A DNA stretch of 64,000 nt from Manis javanica (GCF_040802235.1 NC_133170.1:43223501-43287500), one strand, 5' to 3'; positions 42,826 to 56,609 are shown, numbered from the stretch's first letter. Notes: generated by a model from the letters alone, not told the origin. A program made the numbers and translations.

Positions 42826-44270
42826 TCCTCTATGTAAGACTGAATGTTTTAAAAAGAAAGGAGCTATTTTTACTTAAATTTTAAGTGGAAAACACACATG
42901 GATGTTGATTTTTGCAGAATATTAGGATTTTCACATTCAGCTCTTTAAAATTATACTTAGAAATAGAAGGGTTCATGTCTGTAATTTCTTACTAGTTGTC
43001 TTGTAAATGAAATGCCATTCCTTGCACATCCATTCCAAATTACAGCCCAGGAACCCAAGCACAGGTATTCTGTGTTTTATCCTTCAGACAGACAATAACA
43101 ACTATATTACCCAGAAGGCAACATGCTATAAGCTTCCTAAAGTTCTTAGCTCATGGAGCACTAAAGCAACATGGTCAAAGTATTTATGATACACCTAAGA
43201 GACCTAAAAGGATTATTCCTGACGAGGCAAGAAATATAATGCTGTTTGCCAGTCACCTACCCAAAACGATGTACAGTTTCCCCACCTTTGCAATGACAGC
43301 ACTTATTAGAACAATTGCAAGTTAATGACTATAATCAATGTCCACACTTTATTCTTCTGAGCTAAGTTGATGTGTGAAACACACAGAATTCAAATCTAAA
43401 TTCCATCAGATTTGAAATGATCCTGATGGAGGATGCATTCCTTCATGAAACTTAACCAGAAGTCGCCTTAACTACATATCTCAAAATGGACCCTTGATAG
43501 TTTGATTAAGAGGCTTCTTGCTTCCTGATGTACCACTCCTTCCCCTGTGGTTTCTTGTTTTATTATCAGGGAAACACTTTTTTATCACTGTTTGCTAGGG
43601 AGGGCATTTGGGGTTAGAACTTGACTTTTCAAAGATTTATTCCAAACCCTTTTAAGACATTTGGTATTTAAAAGGGTTTACATACCAAAGGGTCAAACTA
43701 AGCAGAAAGCACAAATTCTTGAATCCCAAAGAAATCTAATGTTTTTTGGTTTCCCTTCTTTCTAAATGAATTAGGCTCCTTTGGTGTAAAAGCTCCAGTG
43801 TACCCATTATCTCTATCAAAAAAATTTCGTTTAAGCCCTATAATTATCTTTCCAATTTTTTTATGAAGTTTCACATTTTTTATAGTAAGTAATGAGAAGG
43901 GGAGTGAGCATTTACTACTTTTGATTTTGTCACTATATTCTGATTCAAATCACCACCACCACAAATGGAAGATGTTCTTTTTTCTCAAATTTTAAAACTA
44001 ATACATTTTTACTGTGTTCTATGTAAAAAACAGTTTCTTTTTTAATTTACTAAAACTATCAAAGATTTCTTCTATTCGAAGAAAGCTACATTTTGTTGTA
44101 TTTCCATCCAGTATCTATTTATATGTATGCATGTATACATACAGAGTGAACCTCATTACTAAAGTAATGGATATTCATTATACAAAACACAAATATGAAA
44201 TCAATATCCCCCATAATCTCACAGCAAAAGACAAGCATTATCGACATTTTTTTCTTCATTCCATTATTCT
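42826..44270. other. Unassigned non-coding stretch
   Basis: AT-rich sequence with no gene or named repeat. Confidence 0.5.
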
Positions 44271-44274
44271 TTTC

Positions 44275-44440
44275 CATATTCTGATCATACATCTATTCAT
44301 TCAGTGTTTACTGACTACCTACCATGTATCAAGCACCATCCTAGATTCAATAAAATTACAGTACAGACAACTGACAAACACCTCTGTCTCTATGGTGTTC
44401 ATATTCTAATGAAAATAAATATAAGTATGCCAACCATATA
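44275..44440 (-). repeat. L2 fragment, reverse
   Basis: 'tctattcattcagtgtttac' then 'tgtatcaagcaccatcctag' and 'atggtgttcatattctaatg' is the reverse L2 3' end. Confidence 0.65.
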
Positions 44441-44504
44441 GCATGTTAGAATGTATCTACTGCTACAGAGAAAAAATTAAGCAGGAAGAACAAGCTACAA
44501 TTTA

Positions 44505-44670
44505 AGGTTTTGATGTTTTGAATCCCTTTTTCCATACAACTTTATAATATAATCATAGATATGCTATGTTATGAATGTAATATCAACATGTAGATATATC
44601 ACAGTTTACTCAACCATTTACCCATTACTAAACACTTGCATTGTTTCTAACTTTTCACTGTTTTACTTTA
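44505..44670 (-). repeat. Weak L1M fragment, reverse
   Basis: 'tactcaaccatttacccatt' followed by 'cattgtttctaacttttcac' resembles the antisense old LINE-1 3' region. Confidence 0.4.
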
Positions 44671-44679
44671 ATTTGTAAT

Positions 44680-45097
44680 TGTCTTGCCAGTGGGTTTCAG
44701 CCCTGGACAAGTTCACTATGGATTCAATGAGACCAAAGAAATGATAGTGGAACATTCTTGGGGTGAAAGGGTTTATACCCAACTTTATTCCCACAGTGGC
44801 AGGTCAATCACTAGAATCCCATCCACTCAGAGTGAGTCTGCATGCTGCAAGCGGGTCTCTGCCTCTGGGCCTCTCTGCCCCTACAGCCATCTCAGTCTCT
44901 GTCCTCGGTGCTGCCACCGCTCCAGCCTCTGCTCTGCTCTCCTGCAGCCTTGCAGCCATGCCACTGTGTTGCCCAGAGCACTGGGTAGAGCTCTTTATAT
45001 GGAGATAATAAGAATGTATTGCCCACACGTGTGTAGTGAGCTAGCCGACCAGGGCCAGGTGAGAATCCTGGCCACAGGAACCTTCACTTTATCCATA
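44680..45097 (-). mobile_element. Solo LTR, long (B) type, reversed
   Basis: 418 bp beginning TGTCTTGCC on the plus strand and flanked by a perfect GTAAT duplication (44675-44679 and 45098-45102). No internal retroviral sequence adjoins it. Overlapping frames on both strands across it are artefacts. Confidence 0.9.
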
Positions 45098-45102
45098 GTA
45101 AT

Positions 45103-45740
45103 TGTCTCTCATTATTCCATATATGAATAAGTGGTCTTCATAGCTTGTCTTTGAGCAATTCAAATATAAGGGTGATGTCACCTTCAATCCCTAAGTCCCC
45201 AACATGACCCCCTGTGTAAAGTTCCCTACTCACACTCAGTGAATGCTAACTGAATAATAAACACACACCCTAATGGTAAATTAGAAATTAATTATAGAAT
45301 TCTAAGTCCTCAGGGGACACTGAAACATTGAAAGCAGCCAGCAGACAGCTCCAGGATAAACAAGGCTCTACATTAGTAGAATAGGGACACTCCATGCTTT
45401 GATAGAACTGTAGAGACAGAAAGTTTCTTGCCTTCTAGTCATTGTGTCATCACTGGGAAAAGAGAGGGGAGACTATTCCAGTGATTTATGAAAGTGCCTT
45501 AATTGGAAATACCCTCCCAAACAAAATATGTCCTGTGAGAAACAATAGAAAATCCTGCAGTGGTTTGGACAGGTTGCCATGTGTGGGTGAGAGGAGAGTT
45601 AAAGGATCTACAGACGTTCCTATACAGAAATGTTTCATAGGCGGTGTGATTCTCCTGTGTCGGGTAAGAGGACTGAGCCGCACTGCTACCCGAAAGCAAT
45701 GAAAGGGAGCAGACCTCCACGAGCAGCTACCGTGTGCCGG
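45103..45740. other. Unassigned non-coding stretch
   Basis: Short overlapping frames (73-119 codons) at 45.44-45.85 kb on both strands have no domain. No gene is supported. Confidence 0.45.
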
Positions 45741-45744
45741 CTCC

Positions 45745-46080
45745 CCAGCAGGCACTGGGACAGACAGAAGCCCCTCTTGGGCTTTAGAGACTGGAAATGG
45801 AATGAAGGTGGGCAAAGGGGAAGGAGCCAGCCATGCACAAAGCAAGCAAGCAAATAAGTGAAAATTGTGGTAAGTGGGAGGACAGAAACAAACAAGCTCT
45901 GCGAGTTATTTGGTGGGGACAAGTGACTACTTGAAGGAAGAGCATTTCTGATGAGAAGACACTGGGCCTGAGACCTGAGGATAAAATGAAATTTCTACAC
46001 AAAGATAGGGGAAAGGCTGGAGTGGCAGGAGGAAGGAGAATATTCTGATTAAAGACCCCAGCTTGTGCTTGGCTGTGAAG
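45745..46080 (-). repeat. L2 fragment, reverse
   Basis: Reverse L2 order, including 'ggcctgagacctgaggataa' after a 'gaaggaagagcatttctga' block and a purine-rich left part. Confidence 0.5.
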
Positions 46081-46142
46081 AAGACAATTTAACCTCAAAA
46101 CGTTCCCTGCTACCCTTGTTCATTTGCACTATACAGGTCCTC

Positions 46143-46534
46143 TGTGGATAAAGTGAAGGTTCCTATGGCCAGGATTCTCACCTGGCCCTGGTCAGCTAAC
46201 TCACTACACACATGTGGGCAATACGTGCTTATTGACTCTATATAAAGAGCTCTACCCAGTGCTCTGGGTTGCACACCTGCGGGAGAGCAGAGGCTGGAGT
46301 GGTGGCAGGGCCGAGGACAGAGACTGAGACGGCTGCCGGGCAGAGAGGCCCAGAGGCAGAGACCAGCTTGCTGTGGGCCGACTTGCTCTGAGTGTATGGG
46401 ATTCTAGTCATTGCCCTGTCACCGTGGGAATAAAGTTGGGTATAACCCTTTCACCCAAAGGTTCCATTGTCATTTCTTTGGTCTCACTGAATCCATAGTG
46501 CACTTGTCCGGGGCTGAAACCCATTGGCAAGACA
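46143..46534 (+). mobile_element. Solo LTR, long (B) type
   Basis: 392 bp with TATATAAAG at 46239-46247 and AATAAA at 46429-46434, flanked by a perfect TCCTC duplication (46138-46142 and 46535-46539). It is the shortest B-type copy and the cleanest reference for the type in this window. Confidence 0.92.
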
Positions 46535-46539
46535 TCCTC

Positions 46540-48389
46540 CCATCTCTGATCCCTTCTTTAGGCTCCTTTCAACAGCCTGTTTTCCAATTAAATTTTAACC
46601 TGTGTTTCATTATCTTAGCATCCTGCTCTCTAACAAAACAAAGCGTTTTGATGTACTCACACTAGACTAAGTCCCATGTTATACAATCTTTCTGCATATT
46701 TTGATTTTTGTCTATAATATTAATCACACTTGTGCTCTATGTGTATGTGTGTGTGTATATTCATATGTTAAAAAGAAAATTCCAAGCAGTATTTCCAAAG
46801 TCCATCAAGAGATACTATTATGTATTTACACTCAACTGAAGAATACCCAAACATTCAATGATCACGGGAAAACCTCACCTTAATTTATGTTGATGGTTTG
46901 TCAGGAAATCAAGATTCTACGTAATGTTTTTAAATTACACTGCTTCTCATTTGTTCATAAAATAAATCTTAAAAGTAGGAGGCCTTTTGATATTTTCTTG
47001 ATGTAGAGAAAAATCCTCACAGCCTTCTAGAATAGCTGAATGCATTTAAATTTACTTAAAAATATCAATGAGTTAATTATCACAATGTGGATGCATAAAA
47101 CCAACCTATTATGGCAAAAATATCTTACATTTAAAATGAACAAACACAATCTTTTCTGCCACAAACATCCTAACAGGTGAATTTTCCCATAAAATATTCA
47201 ACTTTGGCCTACAAGTCAGTCCTTGAATTATTACAATAAAATTGTCAATTTTATAGGAAATCTCTGAACATTTTAGGAAACAGACCTAAATTCATCAACT
47301 TCAGTATCATAGTAAGTGCTATGGTAATATTCACTTTTCTATATGTGGTCAATAGAAAAATAAAAAGTGTAATGCTCAACTGTGATCTTTAAATTCTCAA
47401 AAGCTCTAGAGTCCATAGATCTCTCCAGGTTTCTGTTAGTAAAGATAACAACCTTTAATATCAATTAATGTTTATTATTTTCTATTAAACATTGAATAGG
47501 GACAAAGGAATAATTATAAAATATGTGTAAGGCATAAAGAATAACAAAAGAGGAACCCACCTCTACTCATGAACTAGGCATGCAATTTAAGAAATAGAGC
47601 ACTTCTGATTTAACCTCTGAAGTTCTGCAATCTAGAGCAACAAACATGTGTTACCAGTTCTTAAATTAGAATACCTCCTATAAAAGAATTTAGTAGATAT
47701 AACTGTTTTTCTGAGCATTAAACCCCCTAATCAAATAATTTGTGTTTCTGAAAGTTTAATTACATAATCAATATTCCAGCAATAAAGGAAATATAAAAAT
47801 GGCTAAGTATTTGAAAAACCAAAAGAAAGGATATTCAGAGTAAATAGACAAGAGATCATTTATGACTCTATGAGAATCATGATGAACAAATGATAAGAGT
47901 AACTCAAAATAGGAGTCATAAAACAAAGTACCATATCCAATAGTCAACAGCTGGTCATTGCAGATGGGCATGAGCTTAAACACTGAAACTTAAAGTGGAA
48001 AATATCTGGAAGAAGAATTCAAAACTTAAACAAACAAATGCTGTGTTTTGGTGAAAGTGATCAATTTCACCAACACCACTCTTTGATGAGAGTTGCTTAT
48101 GGGAAATACACCTCAAGAAAAAGCTACACATGTGTAAGGTAACCACCGAGCCAAGGGGTACATCAGACAGGCCCCAGGCACCATTCATGCCTGTATTAGT
48201 CGCCCATGACTATTTGTCAGTTTCCCTTCAGAATTTTATATCTTAAATCAAATACATACGTATGGAAATAAAATGTGTTAACACTTTATGCAGTACTAAG
48301 AACCTCTAGAATTTGTGTTAACACTATGTGCAGCTAATCATTTCTGTGGTGTTTCCCTTTCCTTATATAGCTTCATAGGGAATTACCAC
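46540..48389. other. Unassigned AT-rich stretch
   Basis: No gene or named repeat. There is a short TG run near 46740-46757. Confidence 0.5.
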
Positions 48390-48480
48390 AACTTTTTCAT
48401 TACTATACTCCCAAAATGCCCAGCACAGTGTTCAACACATGAAGATGATGATTAAATATATTAAATATATGCCGACTGAC
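48390..48480 (+). repeat. L2 3' end fragment
   Basis: 'ttactatactcccaaaatgc' then 'ccagcacagtgttcaacaca' matches the L2 3' end. Confidence 0.6.
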
Positions 48481-50244
48481 TACCAATAAGTTGATTGGTT
48501 CAAGATGTATCCCCCAAGAGATAAAATACTTGAATTTTAATCATAGTCCCCAAAACTTTCCCCATTTCAAGTCTTTCCATTATTCCAAGTCCACACCAAT
48601 CCAATATTTTGAAAGACTAATTCCATCATATTATAATTAATAATTTATGTCATTCTTAAACAAAGGCATATGAAGTCAAAGCAGTACTTCCAATTGCCTC
48701 CAGACAACCAATGTAATCTCCATATTCTCTAATGCCAGCCAAAATTAAGGATCCGTGATGTTATAACAAGCCTCTATTGCCTAGTCACCAAAGAATGTCC
48801 TGTAGGCTCTTTTGAAATACTGAAAATAACTCAGGACTGCCCAGCAAGCCCTTTCTCTGAGCTCAATTTAAATTCATCCCTTTGACTTAGATGTCTGCTA
48901 TAACCTTTAAAATTGCCCTCAATCCTGTTCACGCAAAAAAATTCTCTTCACATTTCACAAAGACAATGAGATAAATAACTTGTACTGCCCTCTTCATCAT
49001 CTGCAAGGCCCCATACTGGTAATGCTGCCCAGAGACAGTAGGAACACAGCCCCGTGGACCCAGTCACAAGGAGAATATTACTGGCTTGCAGAGTATGGCT
49101 TTCCCCAATGTAAAATATCCCAAAACTTCAAGTTCATAAGTTCTCATGAAACATGAGACTTCATTAATTTTGTTATGTGCCTGCTGGTCCTGAATATTTT
49201 TTTCTTATATTTGGTAGAGGGACTCCATCCAGGGTGTTCAACTTTTCAGGAATTTGAATTGTCTAAGCCCTGAAGTTAGCTGATTCACAGACTGATAAAA
49301 TGAATTGTTTTTTCCTAAGAAACCAGCTTGAACGCCAGAGAGAGAAATAAAACTCTCTCTCTTAAAAAAAAAAAGTACTGTTTAAAAATGTAAGTGTTAA
49401 GTCTTTTATTTACCAAGGAAGTTCCACACTTAAATAGCAAGTGTCATTTATTTCTGACGCGTATGTATTGTGTTTGACATTTGGGAAAAACTTACATCTA
49501 AGCCACAATAACTCCTTTCTTCAGATTCCTCATTCCCATCACTCCATCACTGGTGTGAGGAGAACTTAATTTCTCACCCAGAATCCCCGAAGAGCTGTAC
49601 TGTAGACTTTTTCCCCAGTTGGTCCACACATTGGCAGTACGGTGGGCATCTGACACTTAAAGTAATCACATGAGCATCCATTCTGATGTAGGGTTTTTCT
49701 TTTACGTGTCAGTGAATTTCCTGTGGTATTCAGTTGGGTATGATTACAGTTTAGGCTATAATCTTTCAGAGGCTACAAGCAATAAATACAACTTCCATCA
49801 CGGACCTTTTGCTACTCAGTGTGACGCATGAAGCAGCGGCATGAGAGCCACTTGACAGACGGCTGGAAATGCAGGATTTCAGACCACATCCCAGTTTTAT
49901 GGAATCAGCAGCTGCTAAGCAAAATTCCAGGCAATTCCTATTTCCATTGCATTTTGAGAGGTACTGTTTAATGGGCGTAATTCATCAGAGTCAATAGCAT
50001 TGGGGGCCGCTTAAAAGAGACCAACAACCATCACTTCTAACCCGTCAGATGAAACATGTGTCCTGTTTTTTCAACCGTGTCAGCAAATCATTACACACAT
50101 TCTTCGGACCCGGTTATTGCATACTGATGTGGAATATTCATAATAAACTTATTCTTGGGTGGAGAGAATATTAAACATACTTCCAATATTGATTTTTCAT
50201 AAGCTATTATTTCTTACATCTAAAATAGAAGTCTAACTCAAATA
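48481..50244. other. Unassigned non-coding stretch
   Basis: No gene or named repeat. The short run of A at about 49364 may be the tail of an old retroposed fragment, but its body is not recognisable. Confidence 0.5.
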
Positions 50245-50380
50245 GCACTATGTGAGCATATTATGTAATTTCTCTGGAGTTCACTTTTCTCATCAGCAAA
50301 ATAGGGATAGAAATAGATAACCTAATGGGTTACTGTGAGAATTAAATGAGATCATATAAATGGAGCAGCGTGTATCTCAA
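50245..50380 (+). repeat. MIR fragment
   Basis: 'ctcatcagcaaaatagggat' followed by 'gggttactgtgagaattaaa' and 'tgagatcatataaatgg' is the MIR 3' half. Confidence 0.8.
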
Positions 50381-50950
50381 AGCATCTATTCTTGACTCCT
50401 TGGTCTTTCTCTGCTCCTAGAGATGAATCTCTGCAGGCAGCCAGGTTTACAGCTCCAACAGTTCAAAACTCCTGGTATCTCCAGCCAAAGACTATCAGAA
50501 AGGATGCTTATTAGTCCCAGTGAAGTATTCTGGAAAGCAAATCCTAGGTCACATTCCTAAACACAAAGTGGGAGTAGGGATAGGGGGAGAAGAATGGGGT
50601 CTTCTCAATCCAAACTGTGATTGAAAGATGGGATGAGATTCTTGCAGAAGGATAACCAACAAGCAATGTGCACCCAGCCACTTCCAACATCTACTGCATT
50701 GTGTGGTATACCTGGAAAGGGAAGAAGCTGGACCCAGATGCCAGGCAGACTCAGGTAGATGAGAGATGGGGCTGCATCATTAGTCAGAAAGGTCAGCAGA
50801 TGCAATGGTGCCTAGAGTATAAACAGTACAGGATAGAGGTATTACTATGAGTGTTTGAGATCAATGCAAGGACACTGAGGAGGTTTAAACAGACTGATTA
50901 AAGTGTTAAGGATTTGGTTCTCCATGCTGCATGTGGAGTGGAATGGTGAT
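50381..50950. other. Unassigned non-coding stretch
   Basis: No gene or named repeat. Confidence 0.5.
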
Positions 50951-50954
50951 TCTC

Positions 50955-51130
50955 AATTTGATTAACATTTCACATTTAAAAAATTATTTAAATTATTTAA
51001 ATCCCGCATAATTAGGCCACACCCCAGGCCAGTTAAATAGAATCTCTGGGTGTGAGACCTAATCACCAGTAGTATATGTGTTTTCAGGTGAATCCAGTGC
51101 ACAACCAGATTAAGACCCACAGACCACTGA
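50955..51130. repeat. MER5-like DNA transposon fragment
   Basis: 'taggccacaccccaggccag' followed by 'agaatctctgggtgtgagac' and a GGTGAATCCAGTGCAC block matches MER5A order. Confidence 0.65.
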
Positions 51131-51189
51131 ATGGGGGAGGCAAGAATGAGGCCAGGAGCCCAGTTAGGAAGCTGTCTCATTAGTCCTTT

Positions 51190-51645
51190 TGAGAGACCAC
51201 CAAAACTTGGACAATATTAATGGCAGTGGAAAACAGACAGCTCCCAGCTCTATTTTAGAAAGCACCTACAGGAATTGCTAATGAATTAGTGTAGATCAGG
51301 GATGAGATGTAAGAGAAAGAGAATCAAGGGCGGTTCCTGCATGTATGGTAGCTATTCCCTAATAAGGAGAAGATATGGAGAAAACCAGGTTGGGTAGGGT
51401 GGAGAATCATGAGTTCAGGACATGTTCAATTTTATATGCAAGTGAATTAACCAAGTAGAAATGCCAAACAGGTAGTTGGATTCAGGTAAAGAAATGAACT
51501 GGAGACATAAATCTGAGATCATCAGAATATAGATAATCTGATGAATGAGAATAGATGAAATATCTCAGTGAAACGTAGGGAGAGAAAGAGGGAGGAAAGT
51601 ATTGCATGCCAGCCCAAGGAAAGGCATAAAGTGTTGATGGTTGCA
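51190..51645 (-). repeat. L2 fragment, reverse
   Basis: Reverse L2 order is visible: 'gttcaggacatgttcaattt', 'ccaaacaggtagttggattc' and 'gagacataaatctgagatca'. Confidence 0.6.
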
Positions 51646-53184
51646 GATGACATAAATCTGTAGTTTTAGTCTCCCAGGGGAACCAGGCTAGAAAGAAACT
51701 ACAGTTTTATAAAATTGTTTCTAACAAACTCTCTGGCAAAGTTACTTCTCCCATGTTTCAAATAATCCCGAAAAAGATGGAAAGGGGAATATGTTTCCCA
51801 GAACACTCAGTGAGAATAATTACTGGAAGAACTCATGAAAAAAATCATTAAGACAATAAAGAAACACAACAGTATAGAAAATATATGGTGTCCATTATAA
51901 CCAGGTTTCTTAAAGAAGGAAAGGTGACTAATTGGATAGTTACCAATATCCTGAATATACTAGTTTCTTATATCAGCTATTTGAGACCAGATAATTAAAA
52001 AAACACTTCCAAGAAGTATATGCATTTTTTTCCAGAAGCTTGTACCAAACTTCTTAGACCCTGTCAGTGCAGAAGAAACCAGACAGAAACTCTAAAATGG
52101 AACATAACTATTACTGATAATTACACGCCTCTCGAGACTTCTTTCCTTTCAGTCCTAGAGACTTGACCTCTTTTGAGGAGAATAGCTGTAAATACCAGAG
52201 AAGTGAGACAGATTTAAAGGTTATATGTCAGAAGGGGGGGCATATACTTCACAAATTTTTGTAGCTTCATGAAAGACTAAAAACATAGTGGATGTCATCT
52301 TTAAAATAGGTGCTCAAAGTCAGCATGAATATAAATAATTTATTCAAATGTTAAACTTCAGGGTAATACCTATAACTTCTAATGGATAATAAAGTAGCTT
52401 AAAAAGTAGATACATTCCAAATGATCTGCTAAAATTAAGAGAAATTCAAAGGAAAATTTGGCAGCCAGAAGGCAAATAAGAACATTCAGATAGCAAATTC
52501 ATTCTATAAGCAGCTTTTTTCCATTTTAACCTCTACCGAATGAGCAGGCAATGTTATCCAAAGACTTCTGACCTCTTCACTAATCATCTCATTCTGCCAC
52601 AAGATTCATGTTGATGCAGCAACCCCCAAATTTAGACTTCTTTTCCCATCTCTAGTTTCAATTTTCAAAGACCTGCTGGATATTTTTACCTAGACAATCT
52701 CAAACTCACTCCTTTGTATTCTTTCCCCTTGAAAACCTGCACTTCCTCTTGTGTTATCCTTTTGGGATTATGTCACCACCACCTTCTAAAGTGTAATCTC
52801 TGATCACCTTTATCTTCTCTTCTTTGCCTCCAGCAGATGATGTCAATATGGGTACTTTCAGTGTCCTTGTTGCCAAGCCCTGCACATTTACCTCTATACA
52901 GGCTCCTGCTTGCCCCTTCCCCCCGATTCCCTCTGCCATTTCCACATCAAGGTCTGGGTACATCTTACGAAGACTACTGGTGTAGCCACTCCATACTATA
53001 CCACCCACAGAGGTGGATTCTCCAGGAGGATTGTGAAGCTTAGATTCCAGAGCCCAACACTTATATGAGCCCCTTCTAAGATAGTGTGAATTGTGCCAAA
53101 TTCACAATACTGTATTTCTTTCCTGGATGAGAATCCCCTAACTGTTTAAGCTTCAGGCCCCAGAATGCCAGATTAACTTTCCTA
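51646..53184. other. Unassigned non-coding stretch, possible further L2
   Basis: Pyrimidine-rich between 52.5 and 53.1 kb, in a style that could be more L2. I cannot align it with confidence. Confidence 0.4.
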
Positions 53185-53470
53185 AGGCATGACTGACTGA
53201 GCCACTCTCTGACTCAGTGGCCTAAATCCACTCTCCTTTGCCTGGTTGCAAAACCTTTCTTGGTCTTGCCCAAACATTCCTTCCCACCTATGTTTCTGAC
53301 ACTCCACTTAATGCATACTATTTTTAAACCAAACTGAGTTGCTAGTACACACCCACTTGCTACTCAACTCTGCATACTTCTGCTTGCATATTTTCCTCTA
53401 CCAAGAGCATCCTTGCTGCCCCACCCCCACCTTTTTCCCTACCAGACTCCCAAGATGATATTCTACCTAA
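53185..53470 (+). repeat. L2 fragment
   Basis: Order resembles L2: a CATGACTGACTGAGCCACTC region, then 'ttgcctggttgcaaaacctt' and 'cttctgcttgcatattttcc'. Confidence 0.5.
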
Positions 53471-53584
53471 CACTGAGGTTCCAGATTAAGAATCATCACC
53501 CCATGAGTGCTAGCTCGATGCAAACTCTCCCTCCTTTACATTCCCACTAACTGGAATTTCTCAAATGAAATTATTACTTTATAC

Positions 53585-53790
53585 CTTTCGGGTAAGCAAA
53601 TGATGGCCCACATGTCAAATCTAGCCCACCACCTGTTCATAAATAATGTTGTATTGGAACACAACCTAACTTCTTTGTTTATATGTTGTCCTGTGGCTGC
53701 TTTTGCTCTGCCACAGCAGAGTTAAATCGTTGCAACAGAGGCCATGTGGCTAGCAGAGCCTAAAATATTTAATATTTGGCTTGTAACTTT
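53585..53790. repeat. Old hAT-like DNA transposon fossil (MER group)
   Basis: 'gcaaatgatggcccacatgt', the 'gtattggaacacaacctaac' block, 'ctgtggctgcttttgctctg' and 'agcctaaaatatttaatatt' follow the order of a common mammalian non-autonomous transposon. The same family is seen in opposite orientation at 63385. Confidence 0.65.
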
Positions 53791-55299
53791 TATCTAGAAT
53801 ATATATATTTCCATCATCTTTACTTCCTAAAATTCAGGAGTTTTTTCTTAGTCAATGGTTAATTAGGTGAACTGACTTATTATATCAATTTTATTTGCAG
53901 TGTTATTTCTTGCATCCTAGGTGAAGTCTTAATGAAGATTAGCATGTACAGTGATACCTGGAATGCAAGGAGCAAAGAGGAGAGACATTAAGATGGTAAC
54001 TGGGTACAGTTGGAGTACAGTGACTGATTTATGCATAAGAAAATCACTCCTGGGTCTTGGGTCCACGATGGAAGCATAGAAAGAGCCTGAGCCCACCTCT
54101 TCCCACATACATACTGAAACCACACCTTCACCCAGAGAAATTAATCTCAAGGAAGAACAGAGGCCTGAGTGAACATGTTCTGCACAAGGAGAGATAAAAA
54201 GACCATAGGAAAAATGGCAGGAGAGCTGGAGACATGGTAATGGAGGGAGCCCAGCCCCAGTGTGGTCTTGAGGTAGGGAGGGATATCGCTGAGCTGCTGG
54301 AACACAGACTCACATGCTCTGGGGTAGAGAAAAAAGACTGCCAGTCAGAGGGTTTAAACCCAACCACAACTATAATTGCAGGAAGCTGATTTTCATGCTC
54401 CCCCCCAAAGAGCAGGAGAAGTGCTGGAACTCTATCCAGAGCAAGAGGTGCTAGTGAGCACCACTGTTTACATTCCCCCTGCCACCCCGTCACTGCCCAC
54501 CCTCTGACACTGCTTGTGGGATCAGGAGCAGTGTGAGCAGCTTGTTGTGTTCCCCCCGACGCTGCTAGCGGGAAGGGAGCGAAGCAAGCAACATCGTTTA
54601 CATTTCCCACACACATTGTTAGTGTAGAAGAGAACAGGGTGATCTACATTGTTCACATTCCTCCTGCACTCTTACTACTGAAGACAGGAACAGGAGAGTG
54701 CCCTGGTTTCAATTCCCCATGCACACTGAGAGTGTGGACATGAACACACCAGCTCGACTTGACAGACATGGCCTCTCAGCCCCACCCACACCTGGACATG
54801 GCTGTGAGAGACCCAGCAGGCCCACCAGGGTGTTCCAAGTGCAACACTCACACAGATTCACCCTGCCTGCACCCCTTCTGTTCCCAGCCACACTGTTCAT
54901 GCAGCCCCAGCCCAGTACCAACCCATGAGACTCCCAGACTGCACCCATCCACCCCCACCCACTCCATTAGCATGGGCTCAGCTGACACCCACCTGGGAGA
55001 CCCGTGGACCATGCTCCAGGTGCTCTGCCAGAGAGGACACAACTGGGAGTACCCCATACTGCGTCCCTTTGACACCACCACTGTCCCATTGGCAACCATA
55101 CAGGAGATCCTCAGGACACTTTGGTTCATGTCACCCAGCCTCCAGCCAGCCAGCCAGAACTACCAGGCACATGCAGTCTTCCAAGGGGATGTACTTCACA
55201 CTTTCAAGCCTGGGAGAGGTAGCCCTTTCATTTAACCTATACAAGCAAACACAGAAAGTCAAACAAAATGAGGAGACACCAGAATTTGCTTGAAACAAA

Positions 55300-56150
55300 A
55301 ATATGACAAAACTTCAGAAAAAGAACTGAAACAAACAGAATCCAGCAATCTACATGACAAAGAGTAATGGTTTTAAAGATGCTCATTGGACCTGAGAGAA
55401 GAGTACATGAACTCAACGAGAAGCTCTACAAAGAGGTAAAAATATAAAAAGAACTAATCAGAGATGAAGAATACAATAAAGAAATAAAAACTACATTATA
55501 GGGAATCAGTAGCAGATAAGAGGATGAATGGGGGATTTCAGAGACAGAGTAATAGGAAGAACTCAAGCTGAACAGGAGAAAGAAAAAAGAATGAGGATAA
55601 GTTAAGGGAGCTTTGGGACAATATCGCACATCTTAATATTCACATTATAGGAAATGCAGAAAGAAAAGAGAGAGAGAAAGGGGTGAAGACTCACTTAAAG
55701 AAATAATAGCTGAACATGTCTCTAAGCTAAGGATGGAAACAGACATCCAGGTCCAGGAAGCACAGAGAGCTCTAAACAAGATGAACCCAAGACATCCACA
55801 GTAAGACACATAATAATTAAAATGTCAAAGATCCAAGATAAAGAGAGAATCTTAAAAACAGTGAGAGAAAAGCAACCAGTCACCAACAAGGGAAATCCCA
55901 TAATGCTATCAGCTGATTTTTTTCAGCAGACACTCCACAGGCCAAAAGGGAGTAGTAGCATGATACATTCAGAATGAGGCAAGAGAAAAAAAAAAAAAAC
56001 CTCCAACCAAGAATACTCTACTCAGCGAAGTTATAACTCAGAATTAAAGGAGAGATAAAGATCTTCTCAGATAAACACAAGTTTAAAGAGTTCACCACCA
56101 CTAAGCCAGCCTTACAAGAAATGTTAAAGGGACATTTCTAAAAGAAAACA
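55300..56150 (+). pseudogene. LINE-1 ORF1 remnant
   Basis: The coiled-coil-to-RNA-binding order of ORF1 is visible at the DNA level. A 'tggacctgagagaagagtac' segment lies near 55.39 kb, 'aagacatccacagtaagaca' near 55.79 kb, and 'caaaagggagtagtagcatg' near 55.94 kb leads to the C-terminal end. Stops and indels occur every few dozen codons, and a run of A at about 55,988-56,000 adds a frame change. Confidence 0.7.
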
Positions 56151-56609
56151 AAATACCATGATCAGAAGCAAGAAAATAATGAAAAAGAAAAAATTTCACT
56201 GGTAAAAGCAGATAGCAAAGATAGTAGAGCAAACACTTTAAAAGCTAGTATGAAAGTTAAAGACAGAAATACTGAAATCGACTACTTCTAAAAGTAGTTA
56301 AAGGAATCACTAAATAAAAGATGTTATAAAAGACATCATATACATAATATGTGGAGGAGGGGTTAAAAGTGTAGTGCTATTACAATGCATTTGAACTCAA
56401 GCAACTATTGAAACTTAACATAGACATCTATATATGTAAGGCATATACAGACCACTGGTAAGCACAAACAAAAACCTCTAATGTATACAAAAAAAATAAA
56501 GAGAAAGGAATTATACCATAACTAAAGAAAGTCATCATACACAAGGAATGAGAACATCAGAAAAAAAGATCAAAGAAAACAACAAAAACAACCAGAAAAT
56601 GTTTAACAA

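Noticed and set aside
54759-55293. Frames of 158 and 122 codons
   Set aside because: They overlap each other in different phases within the LINE-1 5'UTR, are rich in P/H/S and have no domain.
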